Below, in pieces: positions 38,163 through 47,569 of a stretch of 64,000 nucleotides of DNA. Position 1 is the first letter of the stretch. Each line of letters starts with the position of its first letter. A program made the translations under genes and the position numbers. The notes beneath the pieces were generated by a model, which did not search any database, was not told the origin of the DNA, and was given only the letters and a program-made list of their open reading frames with translations. Origin of the DNA: Limanda limanda (Eukaryota > Chordata > Actinopteri > Pleuronectiformes > Pleuronectidae). The stretch is from NCBI RefSeq assembly GCF_963576545.1, contig NC_083639.1, positions 18,543,118 through 18,607,117 on the forward strand. Direction: 5' to 3'.

Positions 38163-40568
38163 CAGATTTTCCTTGAATGAAACAAAGTACACCTGAAAAC
38201 AACAAAAGGAAAAGAAAAGATTTGTGTTATTTTTCTTCCCATTGACTGCCATTTCTACTTTGCTTTTCCCTTTTGATTTACAGTTCCATCACATCTGCGG
38301 TAGTAACCAATCAATATACTGATTTACACTGATGGGATTGTATTGTCCATTAAAGGAACTTAGGATACATCCTTTTCCTTGTTCTTCGCTCTCCAGGATG
38401 CCTCCTATTTCCTCGTCTCCTCCAAGACACGTCTGAGGGATTATAAACAAATGTCCTTGATGATTGTGATTGATCTTCAGCTTGTTTTATGGTGGATGGC
38501 GATGTATCGACAGAAGGGAGCATAAATAGTTCAGCGTAGAGTACCCAGCCTCACCTTTGGGACCTGAATTCTTTGGAGAAAGAAATGAACAAGGAACAGA
38601 TAATTTATAATCAGGGTAAAATAGAGGTTTATGTGTGTATGTGTGGGACGAGTATTCTGTCACAGCTTGCTAATGCCTCAGTTTATCTTATAAAAATCTG
38701 CAATCGTAAATAATCTGAGATGATTTAAACATATGTCTGCAATGATTTAGATTGACAAATATTGACAAGTTAACTTGTCTTGTGACATAATGGCTTAAGT
38801 GGAACATTGGTTAGTGCTATAGCAATGTACCCTTTTATCAATGAACGTTGAATAAAGAATAAATACTTGTGATATCCCAGATAAAACCAAATAAATCAAA
38901 GTTGTATTCTGGAGGCCTAGTGTATTTTTACTGCATATGCAATTTTTTGCTAACTGCTACTTTCATCAGCTGTCTACATGAGTTGATGTCACACCAGAAT
39001 CAATCTGGTTTGAATGTATGTACTCAACCAAAGATCATTTTGACAATATTAGATGAACTGAAATATTGATTTATAAGTCCCACTCCATGGAAGTGTGCCA
39101 TGGTGCAGCAGTGGATGGTGAGCAATAACAAAAGATACATTTATTTTGGACATTTTCCAAAAGGAATATTGGTAGCGAATTTGAAAATGAATATTTCAGT
39201 GTAGTCATAACATGTGTAGTGTTGTTTCTGGTCTTGTTCTGCCTATAGTGTCATACATGTGAAAGTAATTGAGTTATAGAGCATCAACGAGACTAGAGGA
39301 GCATTCACTTCACTGAGCAATATAGTTAGTGTTTTGAAAGAAATCTAGTTCAAAGTAAAGCCTGGATGAGCAGGTGGGATAAAAACAGAACTGGTGAATC
39401 ATTAACGTACACATTGGAAAATACAGCACTCTATTTCCAGTTGACGGATTGACGTCAGGTTGAATCTTTGAATTGTGGGTAGAATTTGTGCTTCATGTTG
39501 TCTCTTTTGAGGGTGACGCAGAACATACACTGCATTTGATCTGCTCTGCAGTTATGTGGTCTTTGAAAAGCTCTATTGAATCGGGTTGACTGAAGCATTG
39601 TTCAGATCCAATCATTTAAGCTACATACATGAACTATACAAGTATGCTTCAGTCCAGCGGAGAATAGTTTAGTTTACTTACCTTAAAGAAGATCCAAAGA
39701 ACTGAACAATTTCAGTAGCCCTCCCCCTACTTTGAAGTGTCTCAAAAGCACTCAAACAAAGGCTTAGATGTTCTTCACAGTTTTATTAACATGACTGCAT
39801 GGATAGCCAAACTGCAAACATCACATTTTCTTGTAATATCGCTAAATCAAAAGCTTGAGTGACTGAATACCCTGAAAAATTGCTATTGGCAATATAAAAA
39901 AATATATAAATTATAATAATAAAATCTGAGAATCTTTTCAGAATCATATCATAAGCCTGTCTTCCACCCAAATTATTTAACAAACAAAAGATAAGACAAT
40001 GTTGTTGCCTTGACCTTATTGTTCAAGTAATAATTACTAATAAGTCATTCCAACAAAATGTATAATACGCCAGTTTACATACCTTTAAAATAACCAACTA
40101 CTACTACTTATTAAACACAGTAGGAACCGTAACCTCTTGAAAGTTGCTTCTGGCAAATAAATGCAAAAAGTACATATAGGAAACCTTCCTATATGTAATG
40201 TAACATTTTTAAGTAGTTGCCATTTTCAGATTTATGTTGGTCTTCAATCAAAGTGTTTGATCTAACTAAAAGATCAGCCTGACAAAAACAAAAAAACATC
40301 ACTGATAGTGCTGTCAGAAACATCTGTGTGTGTGTGTATGTGTGTGTGACATGTGGGCGGTAAATGAAGATTTAACTTTAAAAGTAGTTGTGCATCCTCT
40401 CACTGGTCATGTCACGACACGTCCTTCCACAATATGTTCCTTCAAATGAGCTATTAAATCTTGAATATTTTGAAACTGGGCGTTCACAGAGCCATTCCTC
40501 ATTTGTAAGGGGTAACGTTGACGGGAACAGTCTTTCTAACAGAAGCAGTTCCGGTGTTCAAGTTTAAC
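38163..40568. other. Non-coding stretch, no gene recognised
   Basis: No exon supported. A (GT)n-like run lies at about 40326-40348. The last bases are the left flank of the DIRS insertion. Confidence 0.4.
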
Positions 40569-40620
40569 GTAAGTTATGACCATAACTATGGATCTATGAG
40601 ACCGACCGATGACCGTCACC
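40569..40620. repeat. DIRS left tip (52 bp) copied in the internal complementary region
   Basis: gtaagttatgaccataacta through gaccgtcacc. The exact reverse complement of all 52 bases is at 40792-40843. The last ten bases belong to the inverted terminal repeat. Confidence 0.95.
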
Positions 40621-40751
40621 ACGGTCTTAACACGAATGATGTCCTCATCTCCCTATCCTCGAGACCAAATATCAACAATGTCACGTGAGTGACCTTAAGG
40701 GGGCTGGGCTCACCGCCCATAAAGCTCCCCGGTGAGCGCGGCCGCCTCCTC
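40611..40751 (+). repeat. DIRS left inverted terminal repeat (141 bp)
   Basis: From gaccgtcaccacggtc to gccgcctcctc. It is the reverse complement of 46730-46870, with no mismatch seen by eye. Confidence 0.95.
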
Positions 40752-40791
40752 CTTGTCTGAACGCCTCAGCCCGTTCTGAGTGACAAAAGAG

Positions 40792-40888
40792 GGTGACGGT
40801 CATCGGTCGGTCTCATAGATCCATAGTTATGGTCATAACTTACGATCTATTTCGACCTCCCTCAGACCGTCACCACGGTCTTAACACG
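40792..40888. repeat. DIRS internal complementary region
   Basis: Bases 40792-40843 are the reverse complement of the element's left tip, and 40844-40888 are the reverse complement of its right tip (46847-46891). The two therefore meet at 40843/40844 exactly as the two ends would meet in a circular copy. The region overlaps the last bases of the recombinase ORF (stop at 40881). In DIRS elements this segment serves as a template to restore the missing ends of the RNA during cDNA synthesis. Confidence 0.95.
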
Positions 40889-42029
40889 GATGACTAGTAT
40901 CATCAGGGTCGCGAAGAACGGAGGACTCTATCGCCTCACATCCTCGCCCAGCAGCTGAGAGCAGCACTGCGGAAGCCAATGGTGTGGGGGAAGCCACATT
41001 GACCCTGTAGAATCTAGAGAATGTGCAGGGGGAACTCCATGTTGCTGCTGCACATATTTCTGAAAGAGGGACCCCCTTTAAAGCAGCCCAGGAAGTGGCC
41101 ATACTCCTGGTGGAATGAGCTACCAAGGAATCTGGGACTGGTATGTTCTGTCCAGAATAGGCCTCAGCGATAGTATTAACGATCCAATGGGACAAACACT
41201 GTTTAGACACAGGGTGGCCGACTTTTTTACCCCCAAAACAGACAAATAACTGAGAGTATGAGCCCCTCAGAGACTTTGTGCGTGCAATATAAGCCTTCAG
41301 TGCCCTTACTGGGCACAACATAGGCAGGTCGGCTTCCTCCTGTAGTAGAGCCGGATCAGTTTGAAAAGTGCTGATCTCGATCACCTGATTTACCGTCTGA
41401 TGGTTTATGACCTTAGGCAAAAACGAGGGGTTTGGCCAGAGAGACACACCTGAGTCACCTGCCCTCCATCTTAGACAATCGTCACTTATAGACAGAGCAT
41501 GCAATTCACTCACCCTTTTGGCAGAGCATATAGCCAGGAGGAAAGCTGTTTTGTAAGATAGAGACTTAAGGCTGGATTGCCCTATGGGTTCAAAGGGAGA
41601 CTGCATCAGGGACCGTAATACCAAGGGGAGTTGCCATGATGGAGCCCTGGGAGCCCTGCTTGGTCGCAGGCGGTGTGCTCCCTTAATGAACTGAGACACT
41701 AGAGGGTGTCTACCAACTGTAACATCTCCCACTGTCTCATGGAAGAAAGAGATTGCGGCAGTGTATACCTTAATGGTGCTAGGTGCCCTGTTAGAGTCCA
41801 AAAGTGACTGAAGGAAACGGAGAATCAGCTCAATAGGACAAGCGGCTGGATTTTCCTGTCTGTTGCGACACCATGTAGAAAACACACTCCATTTATGGCC
41901 ATAGTTAGCCCGAGTGGAGGGAGCCCGGGCATTGTCTATGGTCCTCAGGACAGCCTCATCTAACCTTTGAGAGAGGTACTGAGAAGGGGCCAAGCCCAAA
42001 GCTGCAGGATGTCTGATCTGGGGTGCCAT
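40881..42029 (-). CDS. DIRS tyrosine recombinase (YR)
   Basis: A 382-residue product if translation starts at the ATG at 42029. The same frame stays open upstream to 43466, but that part is a shadow of the RT ORF. It is the integrase of the element and should join a circular cDNA to genomic DNA by a phosphotyrosine intermediate. The catalytic set is complete: Arg172 in AKRVSELHAL, HSTR at 305-308 (His305, Arg308), Trp331 at the usual His/Trp position, and Tyr341 in FSRFY. An N-terminal SAM-like core-binding part (STRANYGHKW, then APSTIKVYTAAISFFH) precedes it. The ORF overlaps the 3' end of the RT ORF by 70 bases in the -1 frame, and its stop lies inside the internal complementary region. It appears intact. 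Confidence 0.9.
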   Translation of the reverse strand: MAPQIRHPAALGLAPSQYLSQRLDEAVLRTIDNARAPSTRANYGHKWSVFSTWCRNRQENPAACPIELILRFLQSLLDSNRAPSTIKVYTAAISFFHETVGDVTVGRHPLVSQFIKGAHRLRPSRAPRAPSWQLPLVLRSLMQSPFEPIGQSSLKSLSYKTAFLLAICSAKRVSELHALSISDDCLRWRAGDSGVSLWPNPSFLPKVINHQTVNQVIEISTFQTDPALLQEEADLPMLCPVRALKAYIARTKSLRGSYSQLFVCFGGKKVGHPVSKQCLSHWIVNTIAEAYSGQNIPVPDSLVAHSTRSMATSWAALKGVPLSEICAAATWSSPCTFSRFYRVNVASPTPLASAVLLSAAGRGCEAIESSVLRDPDDTSHPC

Positions 42030-43795
42030 ATCTGAGCTTCTGCCTGTGAGAGGAGGTGTGCCCTGACTGGCAGGGCCCATGGTTGACCGTGAACCAGGCG
42101 AAGGAGCGTTGGGAACCAATGCCTCCCTGGCCACCTGGGGGCTATTAACAGCACCTCGTAGTGGCCCGAGGCAACCCGGTTGAGTACCTGGGGAATCAGA
42201 GGGAATGGAGGAAAAGCGTACAACAACCCTTCCGGCCATTCTTGAGATAGTGCATCTAGGCCTAGGGGACCTCCCTGGTTTTCCAGAGAGAACCACATCC
42301 TGCAGTGGGTTGTCTCTGCTGATGCGAATAGATCGGCCTGAGCCGTGCCAAACCGACTCCATAGGAGGGATACAACCTCTGGATGAAGTCTCCATTCTCC
42401 TGGGAGAGGACCAGTCCTGGACAAGAGGTCTGCTGCTCGATTTACAATCCCTGGGATAAAGATTGCTTTGAGTGAAGCCAGATGCTGAAAAGCCCAAAAC
42501 AGAAGTTTCTGTGCCACCTGGAGGCAACGCAGGGACCTTGTGCCTCCCTGGTGATTTATATGATACACAGTTGAAGTGCTGTCTGTCCTTATCAAGACAT
42601 GCCTGCCCTGGATGGAGGAAAGGAGAGCCTTCAGAGCAAGGTGAACCGCTCTCAACTCCAGAACATTGATGTGTTCGCCACCCCAAGGGGGTATCCACGG
42701 GCCACGCACCATTCTGCCTTCCCAGACTGCTCCCCAACCTGTGAGGGAAGCATCTGTCGTCACCACTGTCCTCCTCGAGGGAATGTTCCCAAGGGGGACT
42801 CCTTGGAGCAAGAGCACCCGGTCTGCCCATGGGCGTAAGGCTTGGAGACATGTGCGTGTCACACGAAGTTTCACGTGTCTGTCCAGCTTCGGGTTGAGCT
42901 TGAAGGCATTCAGCCACCTCTGAATTGGCCTGGCCCTGAGGAGGCCCAGAGGAACAACAGCTGCTGCGGCTGAAATCATCCCCAGCATCCTCTGAAAGCT
43001 GATAAATTGTAGCTGCCTGCCGAGACGGAATCGTTTCCGGAAGACTAGAATCTTCCTCACCCTCTGAGATGTGAGGGATGCAGACATTGTAAGGGAATTC
43101 AAGCAAAGTCCCAGAAAAATCACCTGCTGCCTTGGCTCGAGGTTGCTTTTCGTCACATTTACCTTGAAACCCAAGGACCGTACATGCGACAACACCCTCT
43201 GGGTATCCTCTACAACTTGGCCAAGAGATGGAGCACAAATCAGCCAGTCGTCCAGGTAGGGAAGGATTTTTACTCCTGACAACTGGAGAGGAGACAAGGC
43301 CGCCCCAACCACTCTGGTGAACACCCTTGGTGAGAGGGAAAGGCCAAATGGCAGGACCTTGAACTGATAGGCTTGCCCCTGGAATGCAAACCGAAGAAAA
43401 GGTCTGTGGTTTGGACAGATGGGCACATGGAAGTACGCGTCTTCCAGGTCTATCGAGGTGAACCACTCTCCTCTTTCGATAGATTCTAAGATCTGACCCG
43501 TGGTCAGCATCTTGAAAGGAAGTACCTTTATGAAGGCGTTTAATCGCCTTAGGTCCAAGATGGGACGTATTCCGCCATCTTTTTTCGGCACGAGGAAATA
43601 CGTGGAGTAGAAGCCAGTGAGCTGTTCGTCTGGATCTACTTTCATAATTGCATCCTTCTGCAGAAGGGTTAAAATTTCCTGTGCCAGGATTTGAGCCTGG
43701 ACTGGGTCCGTGACAATCGTCATGCGGATCCTGGAGTCAGGGGGGGGCCGCTGCCGAAACTGAATTCTGTACCCCTTTGATACTGTAGCAAGCAC
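41960..43795 (-). CDS. DIRS reverse transcriptase-RNase H-methyltransferase-like polyprotein, frame broken by one TGA
   Basis: 611 codons are open after a TGA at 43798-43796; the first codon here is GTG, so this is not a natural start. The same frame is open upstream to at least the ATG at 44026, so the real ORF probably starts there or by frameshift from gag, which it overlaps (+1). RT landmarks: SIDLEDAY (Asp116), LPFGLSLSP (148-156), YLDD (180-183). RNase H carboxylates are all present: Asp348 (TTDAS), Glu380 (NVLELRA), Asp405 (RTDSTS), Asp456. Residues about 470-600 resemble the methyltransferase-like domain of DIRS pol, with ADLFAS and a degenerate FPPF at 528-531. It copies the element's RNA into cDNA. 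Apart from the TGA it looks functional. Confidence 0.9.
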   Translation of the reverse strand: MLATVSKGYRIQFRQRPPPDSRIRMTIVTDPVQAQILAQEILTLLQKDAIMKVDPDEQLTGFYSTYFLVPKKDGGIRPILDLRRLNAFIKVLPFKMLTTGQILESIERGEWFTSIDLEDAYFHVPICPNHRPFLRFAFQGQAYQFKVLPFGLSLSPRVFTRVVGAALSPLQLSGVKILPYLDDWLICAPSLGQVVEDTQRVLSHVRSLGFKVNVTKSNLEPRQQVIFLGLCLNSLTMSASLTSQRVRKILVFRKRFRLGRQLQFISFQRMLGMISAAAAVVPLGLLRARPIQRWLNAFKLNPKLDRHVKLRVTRTCLQALRPWADRVLLLQGVPLGNIPSRRTVVTTDASLTGWGAVWEGRMVRGPWIPPWGGEHINVLELRAVHLALKALLSSIQGRHVLIRTDSTSTVYHINHQGGTRSLRCLQVAQKLLFWAFQHLASLKAIFIPGIVNRAADLLSRTGPLPGEWRLHPEVVSLLWSRFGTAQADLFASAETTHCRMWFSLENQGGPLGLDALSQEWPEGLLYAFPPFPLIPQVLNRVASGHYEVLLIAPRWPGRHWFPTLLRLVHGQPWALPVRAHLLSQAEAQIWHPRSDILQLWAWPLLSTSLKG

Positions 43796-44026
43796 TCATG
43801 GGTCTGACACAGTTTCTTCCCAGCTGTCCAGGCATAGCCGAGAATGAAGTTCGGCGGGTGTCCCCCCACCCCTAGGCTGTACCGCCCCGAGGTCCTTGAC
43901 CTCTGGGGGGGCGCCTCCTCTGGGGAGCACCTCTAGTCGAAAAACGGGGATAGAACCCACGTCGACTTTGTGAAGGCTGTTTGGAGTCCCCAGAGGCTGT
44001 GAATCCTGTAGCCTGTCGCCTGTCAT
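43796..44026 (-). pseudogene. 5' part of the DIRS pol frame upstream of the TGA
   Basis: A 76-codon open segment in the same frame as the RT ORF, ending SWEETVSDP-stop directly before the VLATVSKGY of the RT ORF. In DIRS polyproteins a Trp is normally found between this D-P and V-L (recall of the family), so the TGA is best explained by a single G-to-A change in a TGG codon. It overlaps the 3' end of gag (stop at 43872) in the +1 frame, which may reflect how pol is expressed. Confidence 0.7.
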
Positions 44027-45485
44027 TCACCCATGGCTCCTTACGGGCCCAGGATGATGATCGGTGGGGAGGCTGGGAGCCCCTAAGTTTATACCTGGTA
44101 GACGCAGCCCCTCTGAAAGTGCGCTGTACTGACTCTCTGGTACGCCGAGACTGTTCAGCCTTATCTAACACACCCTGGGAGTCAGGATGAAAAACATGTG
44201 CCGGCACGACTGGCATATTGGTCAGTTCTTTCCTGATATTCTCGGGAAGAGTTGTCTGTGCCAACCAGATCTGCCTCCGAGCTACCATGGCAGATGACAT
44301 AGCTGCACCAATGTCCCTTGTTAACTGGGAATGAGTGACCAGGGCAGAGTCTATCAGGCTCATGGTGTCCTGGTCCTCTGGGTTGGCTGTTCTCCTAAGA
44401 GCTGCCAATAAAATGGCGAGTGCATTGCCCGAGCGGGCTGCTCGTGTGGCTGCATTATAAGTCCGAGACACCAGTCGGTCTGACTTATCACACTCTTTCA
44501 GGGGACAGCGTGGATTGGTGGTTACCCGCTCTGGACCCAGAGATGTTAAGGCTGCCATCTCCCGCTCAACTGGAGGCATATCCCCCATACCTGTTTCAGG
44601 AGCATACTGATTCTTAGTCAGTCTCCGGCAACCTGCATTGAACTGAGGTGCCCCACTTGGGATGTTCCATGCTTTCCTGAGCATGTGCAAATAGTCACCA
44701 GCCACAGGTACAGTAACTGATTGCTGGGTCTGAGTGATGCCGGCCCAAATCCCATCCATTGGAGCAGGAGCCTCAGTTGGAACATTGAGCCCCACAATTT
44801 TTGCCGCACTTGAAACCCTTGAGATGACGTCCATGGGTGAAGGCTCACTTTCACCCATGTTGCTGAGGTTGGACGCCCCCTCACATTGTGTGGATTTAGG
44901 CTGTTTTAGCCCAGCAGCACCCTCAGACTGCCCATCACTTTCAAAAAGGGAATTTTGAGCATAGAGAGAGAGAATGTCAGGGTGAACCACATTCTCCTCC
45001 TGATAGGAGGGTAACCTGTCCGGGGAGGAGTGCCCATGCCTCGATGCCCTAGCTGTTGTGGCCGGGTACTGGGCCTCAACTCTACCCAACCTGTCTGACA
45101 GACCACGTATGGCCGCTAGGATTTGCAGCTGAGTGTCATCATGCTGACCAGCTGGGTTCTGTGAAGGTTTTGGAGCCTGTGTCTCGCTTGAGTCCCGCCT
45201 GCGAACAGGGGTGTGCTCATGCCCACGTTTTCGGGGGGCTTTCCTTGAGGTGTGTCCCCTTTCATTTAGTTTGGCTGGTAGAGGCTGCACGGCCCCAGCA
45301 CGAACAGACTGCTCCACCCATCTGGCTCTTTTAACACGCTCCTCCACAGGCAGTTCCACTGCTGCCACACAGGGGTTCTCAATATCATCCATTAAATGTG
45401 CCATGCCCAAACAAGTCGGGCATTCACGGTGGCCATCTCGGGGATCCATGATACCCCGGCAATAATGGCATAAATGTGAGGACAT
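43872..45485 (-). CDS. DIRS gag-like protein (ORF1)
   Basis: 537 residues from the ATG at 45485, uninterrupted. It is the presumed nucleocapsid/structural protein that packages the element's RNA. The N-terminus has a zinc-finger-like Cys6-x2-Cys9 ... Cys22-x2-Cys25 ... His30 arrangement, in the pattern CHYC...HRECPTCLGMAH that is common in DIRS ORF1 proteins. The middle is polar and low in motif content. The C-terminus is strongly basic and rich in Arg, Gly, Ser and Pro (about residues 460-537), suited to RNA binding. The leader upstream holds a telomere-like tract 35 bases before the ATG. The 3' end overlaps the pol frame. Confidence 0.85.
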   Translation of the reverse strand: MSSHLCHYCRGIMDPRDGHRECPTCLGMAHLMDDIENPCVAAVELPVEERVKRARWVEQSVRAGAVQPLPAKLNERGHTSRKAPRKRGHEHTPVRRRDSSETQAPKPSQNPAGQHDDTQLQILAAIRGLSDRLGRVEAQYPATTARASRHGHSSPDRLPSYQEENVVHPDILSLYAQNSLFESDGQSEGAAGLKQPKSTQCEGASNLSNMGESEPSPMDVISRVSSAAKIVGLNVPTEAPAPMDGIWAGITQTQQSVTVPVAGDYLHMLRKAWNIPSGAPQFNAGCRRLTKNQYAPETGMGDMPPVEREMAALTSLGPERVTTNPRCPLKECDKSDRLVSRTYNAATRAARSGNALAILLAALRRTANPEDQDTMSLIDSALVTHSQLTRDIGAAMSSAMVARRQIWLAQTTLPENIRKELTNMPVVPAHVFHPDSQGVLDKAEQSRRTRESVQRTFRGAASTRYKLRGSQPPHRSSSWARKEPWVNDRRQATGFTASGDSKQPSQSRRGFYPRFSTRGAPQRRRPPRGQGPRGGTA

Positions 45486-45520
45486 TTCTGTGTTACTTTT
45501 GTGATTTAAGAATAAATATA

Positions 45521-45554
45521 TAACCCTAACCCTAACCCTAACCCTAACCCTAAC
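45521..45554. repeat. Perfect telomere-type tract (TAACCC)5.7 in the DIRS leader
   Basis: Five complete taaccc units plus taac with no mismatch, equal to vertebrate telomere repeat. It lies 35 bases upstream of the gag ATG on the element's coding strand, where it reads as GGGTTA repeats able in principle to form a G-quadruplex in RNA or DNA. Confidence 0.97.
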
Positions 45555-45702
45555 AATAGCGCCCAGCAGCTACGGATAGCTGGTAAAGGGGATCTTATAA
45601 ACAGGCTAATCACAGCTGGCCAATATCACATAAAACAAAGGAAGGGGTGAAATAACTAATTCACCTGAAAATGCCCACTGTATGCCTGCAATGGCAGAAA
45701 AC

Positions 45703-46353
45703 AAGGGGGGTGGGGGGGTGGAGAGAGAACAACATCCCAGCCACTGCGAACAGGGCTTTAAGGGAAACAAAATAGCACCTACAAAGGGTGATAACCAATA
45801 ACCAACTGTATTTTATACAGGGAACACAGGCAAACAATCCCACCTGCTGCGCACAGAGGCGAAAAGGGGACACTACCTGGCCTCAAACACGGTTTATTTA
45901 TTCATTTTTGAAAGGCAAATAAACGTGAAAAGGTTGGCTTTAACTCACCTCCACTCATTGTGCGCGAACGCACGAGGGGGAGTTGGAGAAACCCCACTCC
46001 CTGCGGACAGCGAGTTACGGGGTGCCTTTTTCAAGGGGGGTGGGGGGGTGGAGAGAGAACAACATCCCAGCCACTGCGAACAGGGCTTTAAGGGAAACAA
46101 AATTGCACCTACAAAGGGTGATAACCAATAACCAACTGTATTTTATACAGGGAACACAGGCAAACAATCCCACCTGCTGCGCACAGAGGTGAAAAGGGGA
46201 CACTACCTGGCCTCAAACACGGTTTATTTATTCATTTTTGAAAGGCAAATAAACGTGAAAAGGTTGGCTTTAACTCACCTCCACTCACTGTGCGCGAACG
46301 CACGAGGGGGAGTTGGAGAAACCCCACTCCCTGCGGACAGCGAGTTACCGGGT
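45703..46353. repeat. Two-copy 330-bp tandem duplication in the DIRS leader
   Basis: Copy 1 (45703-46023) and copy 2 (46033-46353) start caaggggggtgggggggtgg and end ggacagcgagttac, with an offset of exactly 330 bases and only a few differences (such as aaaatagc/aaaattgc and gaggcg/gaggtg). Both contain a minus-strand cttaaagccctgttcgcagtg segment and a ggaggtgagtt donor-like word. It lies between the terminal repeat and gag, so it is probably promoter or untranslated-leader sequence. Confidence 0.95.
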
Positions 46354-46692
46354 GAGGAGGGGGGGGGCACCCCCGATCCAAATCAGTTTTAAGGGATAGA
46401 TTATTTATTGATTAAGCTTCCCAACTTTTCTACTCACTCCTGTAAGAGAACAAACTCTGTATGGACACAAACAGCACGAGATAAACAATACTTACCCAAA
46501 GCTGTGAACATGAGTAGTTAGTGCCAGGTGCAGCTAATTAAGCTGCCTGAAACAAAGAGCAGAGCTTAACACATGCAGTGTAGCCCTCTGCCTCACTTTT
46601 AGAGAAGGGGAAAACCACAAACAATCCTCAGGGACACAAGGCGCCTGCACAAAAGTGTCGGATTGATAAAAGTGGAGTCCCAAAAAATCTTA

Positions 46693-46700
46693 CTTACCTG
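46693..46700 (-). promoter_or_regulatory. Candidate splice donor in the DIRS leader
   Basis: On the coding strand the sequence reads CAG|GTAAGTA, a perfect donor consensus, with the exon end at 46698. It is 32 bases inside the inverted terminal repeat and 1.2 kb before gag. A weak acceptor (gtaacacag) lies just before the gag ATG. This is sequence evidence only. Confidence 0.35.
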
Positions 46701-46729
46701 TCGGTCTCGGATGAGGCGAGTGAAGAAAA

Positions 46730-46870
46730 GAGGAGGCGGCCGCGCTCACCGGGGAGCTTTATGGGCGGTGAGCCCAGCCCCCTTAAGGTCACTCACGTGA
46801 CATTGTTGATATTTGGTCTCGAGGATAGGGAGATGAGGACATCATTCGTGTTAAGACCGTGGTGACGGTC
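46730..46870 (-). repeat. DIRS right inverted terminal repeat (141 bp)
   Basis: Reverse complement of 40611-40751. The unique right tip, which extends to 46891 (ggaggtcgaaatagatc), follows it and is the part duplicated at 40844-40888. Confidence 0.95.
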
Positions 46871-46891
46871 TGAGGGAGGTCGAAATAGATC

Positions 46892-47569
46892 TGGTGATCA
46901 TGGCAACTGGTGATATATTTACTTTATTCCATATGTTGATGGTCGGTTGTAGAGCCGGTTCGTCATTTTCACAAAGCGCCTGTGTGTGAAGAGCGGTGAT
47001 CTACTGAAGGTCTCATTGAAATAAACATCATACAAAACCCTTCACGGTTTAATGTGTCCGTGTCAGCATCACGTCGAGACAAAAATATAAATCAAATGGG
47101 TAAAAAAAAATAATTATAATAGTGGTAAATATAAATAATAATAATAATAAAACTATTTATAATATGTTGTATTTTCACGAACAATGTGGTGTGGTGATAC
47201 AGGCAAATGAGGACGCTTCAGGAAACCTCATCATTTAAAATAAATGCTTTTTTGTGTCAGTATTATCTTCAGACTAAATATAAATGTGAAAGAAATCCCA
47301 CCACGGGAATCGATGCGCTGTGGTCCACATAAAAACTAACATACACTGCATGGCACTGATCACCACGCCACTGATCGGACTGATGTAAACCGTCACCTCA
47401 ATGTTCCGATGACTGTGAAGCATGTGTTATTGTTTCAGGGAATACGCCAAGGTTAACTTGTGACAGTCACAATTGTGTCATGGTTTGCTGGTTTTGGTGT
47501 AAAGTCTTTTATTTAGTGTGTAGATGCAACACCTATCCACATCTGCACACTCATCTTCACGAATTTCAA
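46892..47569. other. Non-coding right flank of the DIRS insertion
   Basis: AT-rich with a short (AAT)n run near 47134-47150. No gene recognised. Confidence 0.45.

Larger units (their letters stand above)
40569..46891 (-). mobile_element. DIRS-type tyrosine-recombinase retrotransposon, near-complete
   Basis: A 6323-bp element on the minus strand. Reading that strand there is a right terminal repeat, a 1.4-kb leader, a gag-like ORF, an RT-RNase H-methyltransferase-like ORF, an overlapping tyrosine recombinase ORF, an internal complementary region and the left terminal repeat. There is no integrase and no LTR pair, and no long target duplication. Direct observation gives inverted repeats of 141 bp (40611-40751 and 46730-46870). 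The 52-bp left tip and the 45-bp right tip are repeated in reverse complement, joined, at 40792-40888. That is the diagnostic DIRS arrangement, used to complete the ends during reverse transcription and to form an integrating circle. Long ORFs and identical repeats imply recent insertion, although one TGA interrupts the RT frame. Confidence 0.95.

Noticed and set aside
42029..43466. Upstream half of the 861-codon frame that contains the recombinase
   Set aside because: It lies over the RT-RNase H ORF in a different frame and shows no domain. The recognisable recombinase starts near the ATG at 42029.
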